A stretch of 61,784 nt of DNA from Betaproteobacteria bacterium (GTDB taxonomy: Bacteria > Pseudomonadota > Gammaproteobacteria > Burkholderiales > SG8-39): assembly GCA_947478805.1 (NCBI GenBank), contig CANJXQ010000009.1, positions 1 through 61,784 on the forward strand. The letters are read 5' to 3'. How positions within the stretch are numbered: the stretch's first letter is position 1; every line of letters starts with the position of its first letter. Position numbers and translations under genes: made by a program. The notes beneath the pieces were generated by a model that searched no databases, had not been told where the DNA came from, and saw nothing but the letters and a program-made list of their open reading frames with translations. Positions 17,334 to 26,194 of the stretch are shown one piece after another.

Positions 17334-20300
17334 CTAATCGGCGCGACGCTCCGGCACGGCGTGTCCGAGAACGCCACCGCCGGGCGGTACATGTTCGGCT
17401 GCCGGATCGATGCCGTGCGCCTCGATATGTGCCTTGCGTGCAAGCAGCGAGTAGGCCACCGGCACCACGAACAGCGTCAGCAGGGTGCCGAAGGACATGC
17501 CGCCGACGATCACCATGCCGATTTGCGTGCGCGATTCGGCGCCGGCCCCGGTGGCCAATGCCAGCGGCATCGCACCGAGCACCATGGCGCCCGTGGTCAT
17601 GAGGATGGGGCGCAGGCGCATGGTGGCCGCATCGATGATGGCGGATGTCATTTCTTCGCCTGCGGCGCGGCGCTGGTTGGTGAATTCCACGATCAGGATG
17701 CCGTGCTTGGTGATCAGGCCCACCAGCGTGATGAGGCCCACCTGGCTGTAGATGTTGAGCGTGCCTCCCGTGATCCACAGCAGGAACAGCGCGCCGGCCA
17801 TCGACAGGGGGACCGACAGCATGATCACGAAGGGCGAGGTGAAGCTCTCGAACTGCGCGGACAGCACCAGGTAGATGAAGAACAGCGCCAGCACGAACAC
17901 GAAATAGATTTCGCTGCCCGAATTGCGGAACTCCAGCGACTGGCCGTCCAGTCCGGTTTGTGCCACCGCACCGACAGTGGTCTTGGCGGCAGCATCGAAG
18001 GCCTTCAGCGCATCGTCGATGGTGTAGCCGGGGGCGAGCGTGCCGGTGATCTTCACCGCGCGCAGGCGTTGGAAGTGGTTGAGCGACTGCGGAGCCACGC
18101 CCTCCTTGACGTCCACGAAGTTCGACAACTGGATCATGGTGCCATTGCGGCTGCGCACGTAGATGTCGCTGATGTCGGCGGGGGTGGAACGGTCGACCGG
18201 TGCCACCTGCACGATTACGTCGTACTGTTCGCCGTCGCGCTTGAAGCGCGTGACCTGGCGTCCGCCCAGCATGGTCTCCAGCGTGCGGCCGACGTTGTCC
18301 ACGTTGACGCCGACGTCGCCCAGCTTGTCACGGTTGATCTGCACGCGCACTTCCGGCGTGTTCAGGCGCAGGTCGGTCTGAAGGTTCTGCGCACCGGGGA
18401 ATTTGCGAACTTCCTCGAGGAAGCGCTCCACGATCCGGTTCAGTTCGGCGTACGGCACCTGCGCCATGATCACGTACTCGATCGGGGTGGATCGGAAGCG
18501 CTGGCCGAGCGAGGGCGGGTTGATGGTGAACACCTGCGCGCCGGGAATGGTGGCGAGCTTGGGGCGCAATTCCTCGGCGATCTGCTGCTGAGACTTCTTG
18601 CGCTCTTCCCAGGGCTTCAGGCGCAGGATGGCGTTGCCGTCCACCACCGTCGGGAAGCCAGCGATGGCGGTATAGGCGAAGGCTTCGGGCACCTGGGCGT
18701 AGAACCCCTCGATCGCCTTCATCTGGTCGCCTGTGTAGACGGGCGTGGAGCCTTGCGGCGCCGTGACTGCGCCAAAGATGATGCCGCGGTCTTCGATCGG
18801 CGAGAGCTCGGATTTCAGCGTCATGAACAGCACGCCGCACACGCCCATCACGCCAAACCAGCACAGCACGACGAACCAGCGTGCCCCAAGCGCCGCGGTG
18901 AGCAGCGCACGATAGCCGTTGGTGAAGGCAACGAACCCCGCCTCGATCTTGTTGTAGAGCCAGGAGTGCTTGGTTTCATGCTTGAGAAGGAGGGAACACA
19001 TCATGGGCGTGAGGGTCAGCGCCATGAAGCCCGAGACCATGACGGCACCCGCGAGCGTCAACGCGAATTCGATGAACAGCCGCCCGGTGCGACCGGTGGC
19101 AAAGGCGAGCGGCGCGAACACCGACGCCAGGGTCAGTGTCATGGCGATCACCGCGAAGGCGATTTCCTTGGCGCCCTGCATGGCGGCGTCCATGCGCGAC
19201 ATGCCGTCCTCGATGTGGCGGAAGATGTTCTCCAGCACCACGATGGCGTCGTCCACCACCAGCCCGATGGCGAGCACCATGGCCAGCAGCGTCAGCGTGT
19301 TGATGGTGAAGCCGAAGAAGTACATCAGGCCGAAGGCGCCGACCAGGGACACCGGGATGGTGATGATGGGGATGATGGTGGCGCGCAGGCTCCTGAGGAA
19401 GAAGAAGATCACCAGCACCACCAGCGCGATGGCTTCCATGATGGTGGTGAACACCGACTTGATGGAGCGGTCGATGAACTGCGAGGTGTCGTAGGCGAGG
19501 ATGAGCTTCATCCCGGGGGGCAGGTTTTCGTTGATGACCTTGATTTCCGCCTGCACGGCCTGGGACAGTTCCAGCGGATTGGCCACGGCCTGCTTGATCA
19601 CGCCGATGTTGAGCGACGGCTTGCCGTTGAATCGGGATACCGTTCGCTCGTTGGCCGCGCCGATGGCGACGCTGCCCACATCCTTGATGCGCACCGGGTA
19701 GCCGGCCACGTTGGCGACGATGATCTGGCCGAAGGCGTCCGGCGTGCGCACGTCGGTCTCGGCGACGACGGTGAATTCGCGCGTGGAGGATTCGATGCGG
19801 CCGGCGGGGATTTCCGCGTTCTGGCGGCGCAAGGCGTCCTCGACATCCTGCACGGTGAGCTTGTAGCCTGCGAGGCGCGTGCGGTCGAGGTTGACTCGCA
19901 TGGCCACCGGGCGCTCGCCGAAGATGCGCACGTCGGCGGCTCCCGGGAGCACCGACAGGCGCGGCTTGATGTAACGGTTGACGTAGTCCGTGGCTTCCAG
20001 CGTGGTAAGCGATCCGGCCTCGACCGACAGGTTGAGCACGGGTTGAGAGTCGGCTTCGACCTTCGCGATCACCGGCTCCGAGACTTCCACAGGCAGGCGT
20101 GCGCGCACACGCGACACCTTGTCACGCACGTCGGCGGCTGCCGAGTCGGGGCTGCGCGTGAGGCGGAAACGCACGTTGATGAGGCTTCGTTCGGGCCGGC
20201 TCTGGGAGGTCATGAGGTCGACGCCCTCGATGCCGGAGAGGGAGTCCTCGAGCACCTTGGTGACCTGGGACTCGACCACTTCGGCCGATGCGCCGCGGTA

Positions 20301-20450
20301 GTCGGTATTGATGCTGACGATGGGTTCGTCGATCCGGGGATACTCGCGCACCGACAGTCGCTGGTAGGAGATCAGGCCCACCAGCAGGATGACCAGCGAC
20401 AACACGGTGGCAAATACCGGGCGGCGAATGCAAATCTCTGGAAGCGTCAT
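17334..20450 (-). CDS. RND-family (HAE1) efflux transporter permease
   Basis: A 1038-residue inner-membrane RND permease of full family length (AcrB/MdtB/MexF type). It has the N-terminal helix 'IRRPVFATVLSLVILLVGLI', two large periplasmic loops, and the TM4 proton-relay pair Asp-Asp in 'GLVVDDAIVVLENIFRHIE' (about 400). Two six-helix halves are evident, the second including 'AQFESFTSPFVIMLSVPLSM'. It would work as a proton/substrate antiporter trimer with the periplasmic adaptor encoded just upstream and an outer-membrane TolC-type channel not found in this window. Substrates are typically drugs, solvents or metabolites. It follows the adaptor gene by 57 bp. Confidence 0.96.
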   Translation of the reverse strand: MTLPEICIRRPVFATVLSLVILLVGLISYQRLSVREYPRIDEPIVSINTDYRGASAEVVESQVTKVLEDSLSGIEGVDLMTSQSRPERSLINVRFRLTRSPDSAAADVRDKVSRVRARLPVEVSEPVIAKVEADSQPVLNLSVEAGSLTTLEATDYVNRYIKPRLSVLPGAADVRIFGERPVAMRVNLDRTRLAGYKLTVQDVEDALRRQNAEIPAGRIESSTREFTVVAETDVRTPDAFGQIIVANVAGYPVRIKDVGSVAIGAANERTVSRFNGKPSLNIGVIKQAVANPLELSQAVQAEIKVINENLPPGMKLILAYDTSQFIDRSIKSVFTTIMEAIALVVLVIFFFLRSLRATIIPIITIPVSLVGAFGLMYFFGFTINTLTLLAMVLAIGLVVDDAIVVLENIFRHIEDGMSRMDAAMQGAKEIAFAVIAMTLTLASVFAPLAFATGRTGRLFIEFALTLAGAVMVSGFMALTLTPMMCSLLLKHETKHSWLYNKIEAGFVAFTNGYRALLTAALGARWFVVLCWFGVMGVCGVLFMTLKSELSPIEDRGIIFGAVTAPQGSTPVYTGDQMKAIEGFYAQVPEAFAYTAIAGFPTVVDGNAILRLKPWEERKKSQQQIAEELRPKLATIPGAQVFTINPPSLGQRFRSTPIEYVIMAQVPYAELNRIVERFLEEVRKFPGAQNLQTDLRLNTPEVRVQINRDKLGDVGVNVDNVGRTLETMLGGRQVTRFKRDGEQYDVIVQVAPVDRSTPADISDIYVRSRNGTMIQLSNFVDVKEGVAPQSLNHFQRLRAVKITGTLAPGYTIDDALKAFDAAAKTTVGAVAQTGLDGQSLEFRNSGSEIYFVFVLALFFIYLVLSAQFESFTSPFVIMLSVPLSMAGALFLLWITGGTLNIYSQVGLITLVGLITKHGILIVEFTNQRRAAGEEMTSAIIDAATMRLRPILMTTGAMVLGAMPLALATGAGAESRTQIGMVIVGGMSFGTLLTLFVVPVAYSLLARKAHIEAHGIDPAAEHVPPGGGVLGHAVPERRAD

Positions 20451-20507
20451 CGGATTACCTCGTGTCGAATGTCGGTACGAACAACAAACGGCTGGTGGAA
20501 ACCTGGA

Positions 20508-21743
20508 TCAGGATTGCGGGGCAGTCTTCGCGGCCGCGGCGCCGGGAGCGCCTGTCCCGGACTTCGATTTGTCGGCGGCCTTTTCATCACCCTTGCTGCC
20601 GCCCTTGTCCGCTGCCTTGGCGCCGGCCTTTTCACCCGCGGCCATCGCAATCGGCGTGCCATCGCGAAGTCGTGCCTGCCCGGCGGTGACCACGACGTCG
20701 TCCTTGTCGATGCCAGAGACGATCTCCACCTTGCCACCGCGGCGCTGCCCGGTCTCGACCTTCACGCGATTGGCCTTGCCGTCGACGATGCGAAACAGGA
20801 AATTCTCCGTGCCCTGGGGTACCAGCGCCTCCTCGGCGACGATGATGGCATCGCGCTTGGCCGCGGTCGTCAGGCTGATGCGGGCAAACATGCCGGGCCG
20901 CAGCGACACGTCCTGGTTGCGCACCTGCGCGCGCACCACTACCGAGCGGCCTGCCGCATCGAGCAGCGGGTTCACCGCGATCACCTTGCCGTCGTAGGTC
21001 TTGCCGGGCATGGCGTCGAGCGCGATCTGCATGCTCTGGCCGACCTTCACGTCGCGCAGGAAGTTCTCCGGCACGCGAAAGTCCACCTTGATCGGGTCGA
21101 TGGCCTCGAGGTTGACGATGTCGTTGCCTTCCTTGACGTAGTCGCCGATGGAGATGACACGCAGGCCGATGATGCCGGAGAAGGGGGCCTTGATTTCGGT
21201 CTTGGCAAAGCGCGCCTCGACCAGGGCGAGCGAGGCCTGCGCCAGTTCATAGGCGCTTTTTGCCTCGTCGCGTGCCTGCCCGGATATGAAGTTCTTGCTC
21301 GACAAGTCCACGGCGCGGTCGTACTTCGACTTGGCGAGGTCGAGATTGGTGCGCGCCTGCTGCACTTCGGCCTGGTTCACCGATGCATCGAGCTGGATCA
21401 GGGTCTGGCCCTTGGTGACGCGCTGGCCCTCCTCGAACTTGATGGCAACGATGCGCCCGGCGACTTCCGGGCGCAGCGTAACCGATTCATCGGAGCGAAG
21501 GCTTCCCACTGCAGTGATGACCTGAGGCAACTGCGCCGTGCCCACCTTGCTCGATTCCACCGGGACCGGGCCGCCGCCAGGCGCCTTGCCTGCGCCGCCA
21601 CCCGCCTGGGCCTGCTTTGCCGCCGCACCTGCCGCACCGCCGGGTGCCCCTGTGCCCTGCAAACGCTGTGTTCCGTACCAGTAACCCCCACCCGCCAGTG
21701 CAGCCCCAACCACCACCAGGACTGTTGTTTTTAGTGCACTCAT
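20508..21743 (-). CDS. RND efflux periplasmic adaptor (membrane fusion protein)
   Basis: A 411-residue HlyD/AcrA-type adaptor. It has an N-terminal anchor 'TVLVVVGAALAGGGYWYG', a Gly/Ala/Pro-rich linker, then the lipoyl half-motif 'VTAVGSLRSDESVTLRPEVA' (about 76-95), a hairpin region (about 130-190) and the beta-barrel domain. The tail (about 370-411) is Lys/Ala-rich and probably unstructured. It links the RND permease to an outer-membrane channel. It is the first gene of the efflux unit; its promoter should lie in the 254-bp gap upstream (21744-21997). No local regulator such as TetR or MarR accompanies the pair, which is unusual. Confidence 0.95.
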   Translation of the reverse strand: MSALKTTVLVVVGAALAGGGYWYGTQRLQGTGAPGGAAGAAAKQAQAGGGAGKAPGGGPVPVESSKVGTAQLPQVITAVGSLRSDESVTLRPEVAGRIVAIKFEEGQRVTKGQTLIQLDASVNQAEVQQARTNLDLAKSKYDRAVDLSSKNFISGQARDEAKSAYELAQASLALVEARFAKTEIKAPFSGIIGLRVISIGDYVKEGNDIVNLEAIDPIKVDFRVPENFLRDVKVGQSMQIALDAMPGKTYDGKVIAVNPLLDAAGRSVVVRAQVRNQDVSLRPGMFARISLTTAAKRDAIIVAEEALVPQGTENFLFRIVDGKANRVKVETGQRRGGKVEIVSGIDKDDVVVTAGQARLRDGTPIAMAAGEKAGAKAADKGGSKGDEKAADKSKSGTGAPGAAAAKTAPQS

Positions 21744-21997
21744 CTATCCTGCTCCTGAACTTCCAAGCGAAGCGACCTGATCGACCGATTGCCGTGAAAT
21801 AGACTGGACCGGGGCGTTCCGCGCGGGAACCCGAGTCCTCCCCCCAAAAGACGCGCAATTATGCACTTAACTGCGTTTCCTGACACCAAATTTAGGGGTT
21901 TTACGGACCACTTCAGCCGCCGGAATCCCCTGAAATCGGGGTTTCTGACAATTGGTTGAACAGTTCCCGCCCCGCTTCCATTCCCGGGCAGGCGCAC

Positions 21998-22753
21998 TCA
22001 ATCCTGTTTGCGACGCAGTCGCTGGTACATCGACAGGTTTTGCGGATCGTTTCCTTCGATACGGTAGAGGTGGTAGATCACCGGGCTGGCGGTCAGCGTG
22101 CCGTCACGCAGGGCCACGTCATGGGCAACACCGCCGCCGGCCACGAAGGTGCGCGACCAGGAGGTCAGCACGCCGCAGGCGATCTGGCGGACGACGGCCG
22201 GTGCCGCATTGCGTGGCGGCGCGGCCGCTTTCCTGGTTGCGGCGGCAGGCGCCTTGGCCTGGCGTTTGCCATTTTTCTTCGTTTCGGCACTGCGCCTGGC
22301 GCTATCTTCCTTGGCAGCCGCAGCGGGAAGTTCGCAGTCGCCGCCCGGTTTTTGCAGCGGCTGCGGCTCGCGCGAGTTGACCAGTCGGTGTGCTGTTTCC
22401 AGGCGGGTGGACAGCGAACGGTAGAACGCCATCGCCGCATCGGGCGCGAACAGCGCGCCCTCGGCATTATGGATGCGAAGGCGTATCCGCCACAGCCGCC
22501 CCTCGTCGTCGAAATACACATTGCGCTCAGCGAACGAGAACAGGGGATTGGTCGTCTCGCCGGGCAGGCGCTGCGCGGTGAAGGCATTGCGCAGGAACGA
22601 GCCTTCATCGGGCTCGAGCGGCCCGGTGGCGGCCTCCACTTCGGCGCGCGTCATGCCCATGCGCAGGCCACTCATGTCCTGCGCCCATATGCTTGAGGCA
22701 TAAAGCGTGATGCCGGCCAGAAGGGCGGTCACAAGGCGTCTGATCATGGGCAC
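21998..22753 (-). CDS. secreted protein of unknown function
   Basis: A 251-residue protein with a Sec signal peptide ('VTALLAGITLYASSIWAQ', cleavage about residue 24). The mature part starts with a short conserved-looking 'GLRMGMTRAEVEAATGPLEP' segment, similar to the 'G-x-T-x-x-E-V' start of several small lipoprotein/SmpA-like domains. A middle Ala/Lys/Arg-rich spacer (about 140-180) resembles a flexible linker, and a C-terminal segment has two isolated Cys. I do not recognise a family. It is likely periplasmic. It stands alone on the minus strand, downstream of nothing obvious. Confidence 0.7.
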   Translation of the reverse strand: MPMIRRLVTALLAGITLYASSIWAQDMSGLRMGMTRAEVEAATGPLEPDEGSFLRNAFTAQRLPGETTNPLFSFAERNVYFDDEGRLWRIRLRIHNAEGALFAPDAAMAFYRSLSTRLETAHRLVNSREPQPLQKPGGDCELPAAAAKEDSARRSAETKKNGKRQAKAPAAATRKAAAPPRNAAPAVVRQIACGVLTSWSRTFVAGGGVAHDVALRDGTLTASPVIYHLYRIEGNDPQNLSMYQRLRRKQD

Positions 22754-22964
22754 ATTCCGGGCGTAAGGTGTTGGGGCGCAGCCTATTGTAATGGTGCTGT
22801 ACTATCGTTTGGGCGCTGAATGCACCGCATGATTGGGATTCTGGACGGAACCGGCGGGCGTCCGGATGGTTGTCCGATCGATGATTATATTTATCTGTTT
22901 AATCAAGGTCTGGTGGGGAAATATTCATGAAACTGATAGTAATTGTTGACGGGAAGCGGCACCG

Positions 22965-24668
22965 ATGATGGCTCACCAGCATGTCATCGTCGTGGGCGCC
23001 GGCATCGGCGGTATGACTGCGGCCATCACCGCGGCGGAAGCCGGGCTCGAAGTCACGCTGATCGAAAAAGGCGACAAGGTCGGCGGTGCGGCGGCGTATT
23101 CGGGCGGGCAGGTGTGGGCGGGAGCCAATCACGTTGCGGCGCGCCTGGGCCTGGAGGACAACGTCGCAGCCACGCTCGACTACGTGCACGCGGCGGCCAA
23201 GCGCGACACCACCAGCATCGACTCGGCGTTGTGCGAGCGATGGATCCGGGCCGCCGCGGGCGCTGCGCAGTGGCTCGAGGAGCGCGGTGCCATCCGCTGG
23301 GAAGTCATTCCCGACTATCCCGACTATTACTATCCGACCCTGCCCGGCTCGCGCGCGGCAGGGCGCTACCTCACCGGGGCGCCTTTCGACGGGCATGCGT
23401 TGGGCGAATCGCGCGCACTGCTGCACGTCAGCCCGCATTTCCCGGTGGGCATCACCTATGGCGAGATGTTCGCCTGGGGCGGCATGTCGAGCAAGACACA
23501 GTGGGATTGGGACCTCGTGGCCAAGCGCCGCGAGGACGACATCCTTACCTTCGGCACTGGCATTGCCGCGGCACTCTTCAAGGCGGTGCTCGACCGGCGC
23601 GTGAAACTGATGCTGCGAACGGCAGTCATCGAACTCCTGTCGCGAGACGGTCCGCATTCTCGTCAGGTGATCGGCGTGCGCGCCCGCACGCCCGACCATG
23701 ACATCGACTTGCACGGGCCGGTGATCCTCGCCACCGGTTCGCACGACTGGTCGAGCGAATACTCGGGCAAGTTCACCGGCATCCCCACCGATGATGGCGG
23801 CAGCGTCACGCCGTCGAGCATCTCGGGCGACGCCATGACGCTGGTGGCACCGCTTGGCGGGGACATTCACGCGCTGCCCGCGTGGGCGGCGCCGGTGCTG
23901 CCGGGCTACAAGTTCAAGCAGCCCCAGTTTCCGGGTGATACGGGCTATCGCGCCTGCTTCGAGCACTGCCTGCCGCACACCTTCCTTGTGAACCGGCAGG
24001 GACGGCGCTTTGCCGACGACTCGTTCCACTCCACCATCGTTGCCGAGGCGCTGCGGCACGACGCCCAAGGCAAACCCGCGAACCTCCCTATCTTCATGAT
24101 CTGGGACGAGAACCACCACCAGAAATACGGCCTGGGCCGTACCATGCCGGGCGGCGAATACATGCCGGGCCTGGTGACCTCGGCGCCCACGCTGGGTGAG
24201 CTGGCGGCAAAGCTGGGGATCGATGCCGCGGGGCTTGCTGCAACGGCCGAGCGGTTCAACGCCATGGCGCGCGAGGGCACGGACCTCGATTTCGGTCGCG
24301 GCTCCAACCTGTCGGTGCGGCGCTTTCGCGGCGACTGGAACCAGAGGCCCAATCCCAACATGGCGCCGGTGGAAAAGGCGCCGTTCCACGGCATGCGCAT
24401 CCGCCTGCTCAATACCGGCATCGCCGCGGGCGGCGTGCGGGCGGACGGCGAGGGCCGGGTGCTGCGCGCCGACGGCAGCGTCATCGAGGGCGTGTACGCC
24501 GTGGGGGAGAGTTCCGCGCGGGCTGCCGCCGGCGTGGGCTACAACAGCGGCTACTCCCTCAGCCGCGCCATGGCCTTCGGGTGGCTGGCGGCGCGGCATG
24601 TCGCGGGCCTGGTCGAAGGGACTGCGCGGACGGGGAGCGCAGGACGCCTGCCGGGAAACACCGCTTGA
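22965..24668 (+). CDS. FAD-dependent oxidoreductase (fumarate reductase / KstD-like family)
   Basis: A 567-residue flavoprotein of the FAD_binding_2 family. Its dinucleotide motif is 'VIVVGAGIGGMTAAITAAEA' (about 5-24), followed by the GG doublet region 'GGAAAYSGGQVWAG'. The C-terminal FAD segment is 'VYAVGESSARAAAGVGYNSG'. The family includes 3-ketosteroid-delta-1-dehydrogenase, fumarate reductase and related enzymes that add or remove hydrogens across C-C bonds next to a carbonyl. It is distinct from the two tandem flavoproteins at 28-31 kb. It starts at tandem ATG codons. The substrate is unknown. Confidence 0.88.
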   Translation: MMAHQHVIVVGAGIGGMTAAITAAEAGLEVTLIEKGDKVGGAAAYSGGQVWAGANHVAARLGLEDNVAATLDYVHAAAKRDTTSIDSALCERWIRAAAGAAQWLEERGAIRWEVIPDYPDYYYPTLPGSRAAGRYLTGAPFDGHALGESRALLHVSPHFPVGITYGEMFAWGGMSSKTQWDWDLVAKRREDDILTFGTGIAAALFKAVLDRRVKLMLRTAVIELLSRDGPHSRQVIGVRARTPDHDIDLHGPVILATGSHDWSSEYSGKFTGIPTDDGGSVTPSSISGDAMTLVAPLGGDIHALPAWAAPVLPGYKFKQPQFPGDTGYRACFEHCLPHTFLVNRQGRRFADDSFHSTIVAEALRHDAQGKPANLPIFMIWDENHHQKYGLGRTMPGGEYMPGLVTSAPTLGELAAKLGIDAAGLAATAERFNAMAREGTDLDFGRGSNLSVRRFRGDWNQRPNPNMAPVEKAPFHGMRIRLLNTGIAAGGVRADGEGRVLRADGSVIEGVYAVGESSARAAAGVGYNSGYSLSRAMAFGWLAARHVAGLVEGTARTGSAGRLPGNTA

Positions 24669-24699
24669 CCGATGCGGCCTGCTGGTTGATAGTCACCGC

Positions 24700-25215
24700 A
24701 TGAAAAACCTGATTCGCTTCTGCACCCTGTGGCTTGCCTGCGTATTGATTTACGGTGCGCAAGCGGCCGAACCCGCTAGGCTGTCGGGCCCCGCTGCCAA
24801 GGCCGGTGCAGCGCCATCGGCGCGTCCGCAATTTGTCTACCCGGCGGCGGAACGCTCAGTGGTCGAACTGACCGTCCCAGAACGCAACTACCTGCTCAAT
24901 GAAATGCGCTATTACCTCGATTTCATGTGGATGGTGAATGAATCGCTGTCGCACGATGACCTGCGGACCGTGGCCATTGTCGCCAAGCGGCGCGCCGAGT
25001 TGTCTGTCGCCAGTCGCCTGCCGCCTGAACTCGAAGCCAAGCTGCCCAGCGTGTTTCGCGCTTCCTGGCGGGACACCAACCGGATGATCGACGAAATCGC
25101 CGTTCATGCGGGCACGCCCGAGGCGAGCCCCAAGTCCGTGCTCGGTCGCATGGCCTCGGTCCTGCAGCGCTGCAACGAGTGCCACACGCTGTACCAGTTC
25201 CGCGGCAATCAATAG
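24700..25215 (+). CDS. small periplasmic c-type cytochrome, cytochrome c'-like
   Basis: A 171-residue protein with a Sec signal peptide (about residues 1-22) and one heme attachment motif, CNECH at 158-162, very near the C-terminus. The rest is helical and charged. The location of CxxCH close to the end of a roughly 150-residue mature helical protein matches the cytochrome c'/c-556 four-helix family. The frame is open far upstream, but ATG 24700 is the only start giving a signal peptide. It follows the flavoprotein gene by 31 bp and could act as its periplasmic electron partner if that enzyme faces the periplasm, but the flavoprotein has no signal peptide, so this is weak. Confidence 0.72.
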   Translation: MKNLIRFCTLWLACVLIYGAQAAEPARLSGPAAKAGAAPSARPQFVYPAAERSVVELTVPERNYLLNEMRYYLDFMWMVNESLSHDDLRTVAIVAKRRAELSVASRLPPELEAKLPSVFRASWRDTNRMIDEIAVHAGTPEASPKSVLGRMASVLQRCNECHTLYQFRGNQ

Positions 25216-25288
25216 TTGCGATTGCGGTAGTATCGCGGGCGGCCTGGAACTCGGGCCATTCACCACGTTTTCTACAAGGGGAGTCAGC

Positions 25289-26044
25289 ATGCGTCACAAG
25301 GGGAAAGTATTGTTCGCGACGGGCGCAGGTTCGGGACTGGCGCGCGCGGTTGCGCAGCGCTTCACGCGCGAAGGCGGGCGGGTGGCCGTGGCGGACTTCA
25401 ACCTCGATGCAGCCAAGAAGGTCGCCGCCGAACTGGAGGGTGCCATCGCCATCCAGGTCGACGTCACCAATGAAGAGGCGGTCGCGAGTGCCGTCAAGGA
25501 GGCGCACCAGAAATTCGGGCGCATCGACTGCGCCTTCCCCGCCGCCGGCATTGCCGACTTCGACCCGATCGAGAACTGGTCGCTCGAGCGTTTCAACCGC
25601 ATGATCCATACGCACCTGGGCGGAACCTTCCTGTGCTTCAAGTACATCATCCCGGTCATGAAGGGGCAGGGCGGCGGCGCCATCGTGACGGTGGCCTCGG
25701 TGGCGGCACTGGTGGCCCAGCACGGCAACGCGCCCTACGGCGCGGCCAAGGCCGGCATCCTGCAGCTGTCTCGCCAGGTGGCAGCCGATGTGGCGCCGGA
25801 CAACATCCGCATCAACATCATTGCCCCGGGCAGCATCCAGACCAACATGACCGAGCCGCTGTATGCCAAGCGCGGTGATGGTGACCTTGCCAAGGGAGCG
25901 GCCATGAGCGGCTCGCGCTGCGTCATGGGACGAGTCGGCCAGCCGGACGAAATCGCGGCTCCGGTCTGCCACCTGCTGTCGGACGAGGCGGCCTACACCA
26001 CCGGCCACTGCATGGTGGTGGATGGCGGCCAGACAGTCGTATGA
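25289..26044 (+). CDS. SDR-family NAD(P)-dependent oxidoreductase, copy 1
   Basis: A 251-residue classical short-chain dehydrogenase. The cofactor motif is 'FATGAGSGLARAVAQRF' (about 9-25), with Ala where the third Gly of TGxxxGxG is usual. Catalytic Ser lies in 'VASVAALVA' and the Tyr-x-x-x-Lys in 'PYGAAKAGI'. The C-terminal 'TTGHCMVVDGG' is typical. AAGGGGAG precedes the ATG. About four in five residues match the next SDR of equal length, so this is a recent tandem duplication. It probably oxidises a hydroxy-acyl or alicyclic alcohol; the substrate is not known. Confidence 0.93.
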   Translation: MRHKGKVLFATGAGSGLARAVAQRFTREGGRVAVADFNLDAAKKVAAELEGAIAIQVDVTNEEAVASAVKEAHQKFGRIDCAFPAAGIADFDPIENWSLERFNRMIHTHLGGTFLCFKYIIPVMKGQGGGAIVTVASVAALVAQHGNAPYGAAKAGILQLSRQVAADVAPDNIRINIIAPGSIQTNMTEPLYAKRGDGDLAKGAAMSGSRCVMGRVGQPDEIAAPVCHLLSDEAAYTTGHCMVVDGGQTVV

Positions 26045-26158
26045 GGGACCGCGCGGCCTGCTACGCAGGCTCGGCCGCGCTGTTGAGTCAAGATCGGGGA
26101 CCGCGCGGCCTGCTACGCAGGCTCGGCCGCGCTGTTGAGTCAAGATCGGGGACCGCGC
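26045..26158. repeat. 52-bp tandem repeat, two full units plus a stub
   Basis: The unit begins GGGACCGCGCGGCCTGCTAC and repeats exactly at a 52-bp period (units at about 26045 and 26097), then a third start of about 10 bases at 26149. Each unit contains the hairpin GCCTGC-TAC-GCAGGC and the inverted form of the 17-bp core also present at 11803 and 17310. It fills the gap between the two duplicated SDR genes. Confidence 0.9.
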
Positions 26159-26194
26159 CGACAGGTGCGCGAGTGAACACGCAAAGGAAATGAC

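Noticed and set aside
17271-21734. Very long plus-strand open frame (1487 codons) opposite the RND permease and adaptor genes
   Set aside because: It mirrors the minus-strand RND genes, is His/Arg/Gly-rich with no domain, and is the usual antisense artefact of high-GC coding DNA.
26045-26158. CRISPR array
   Set aside because: Only two units in direct contact with no unique spacers; it is a simple tandem repeat.
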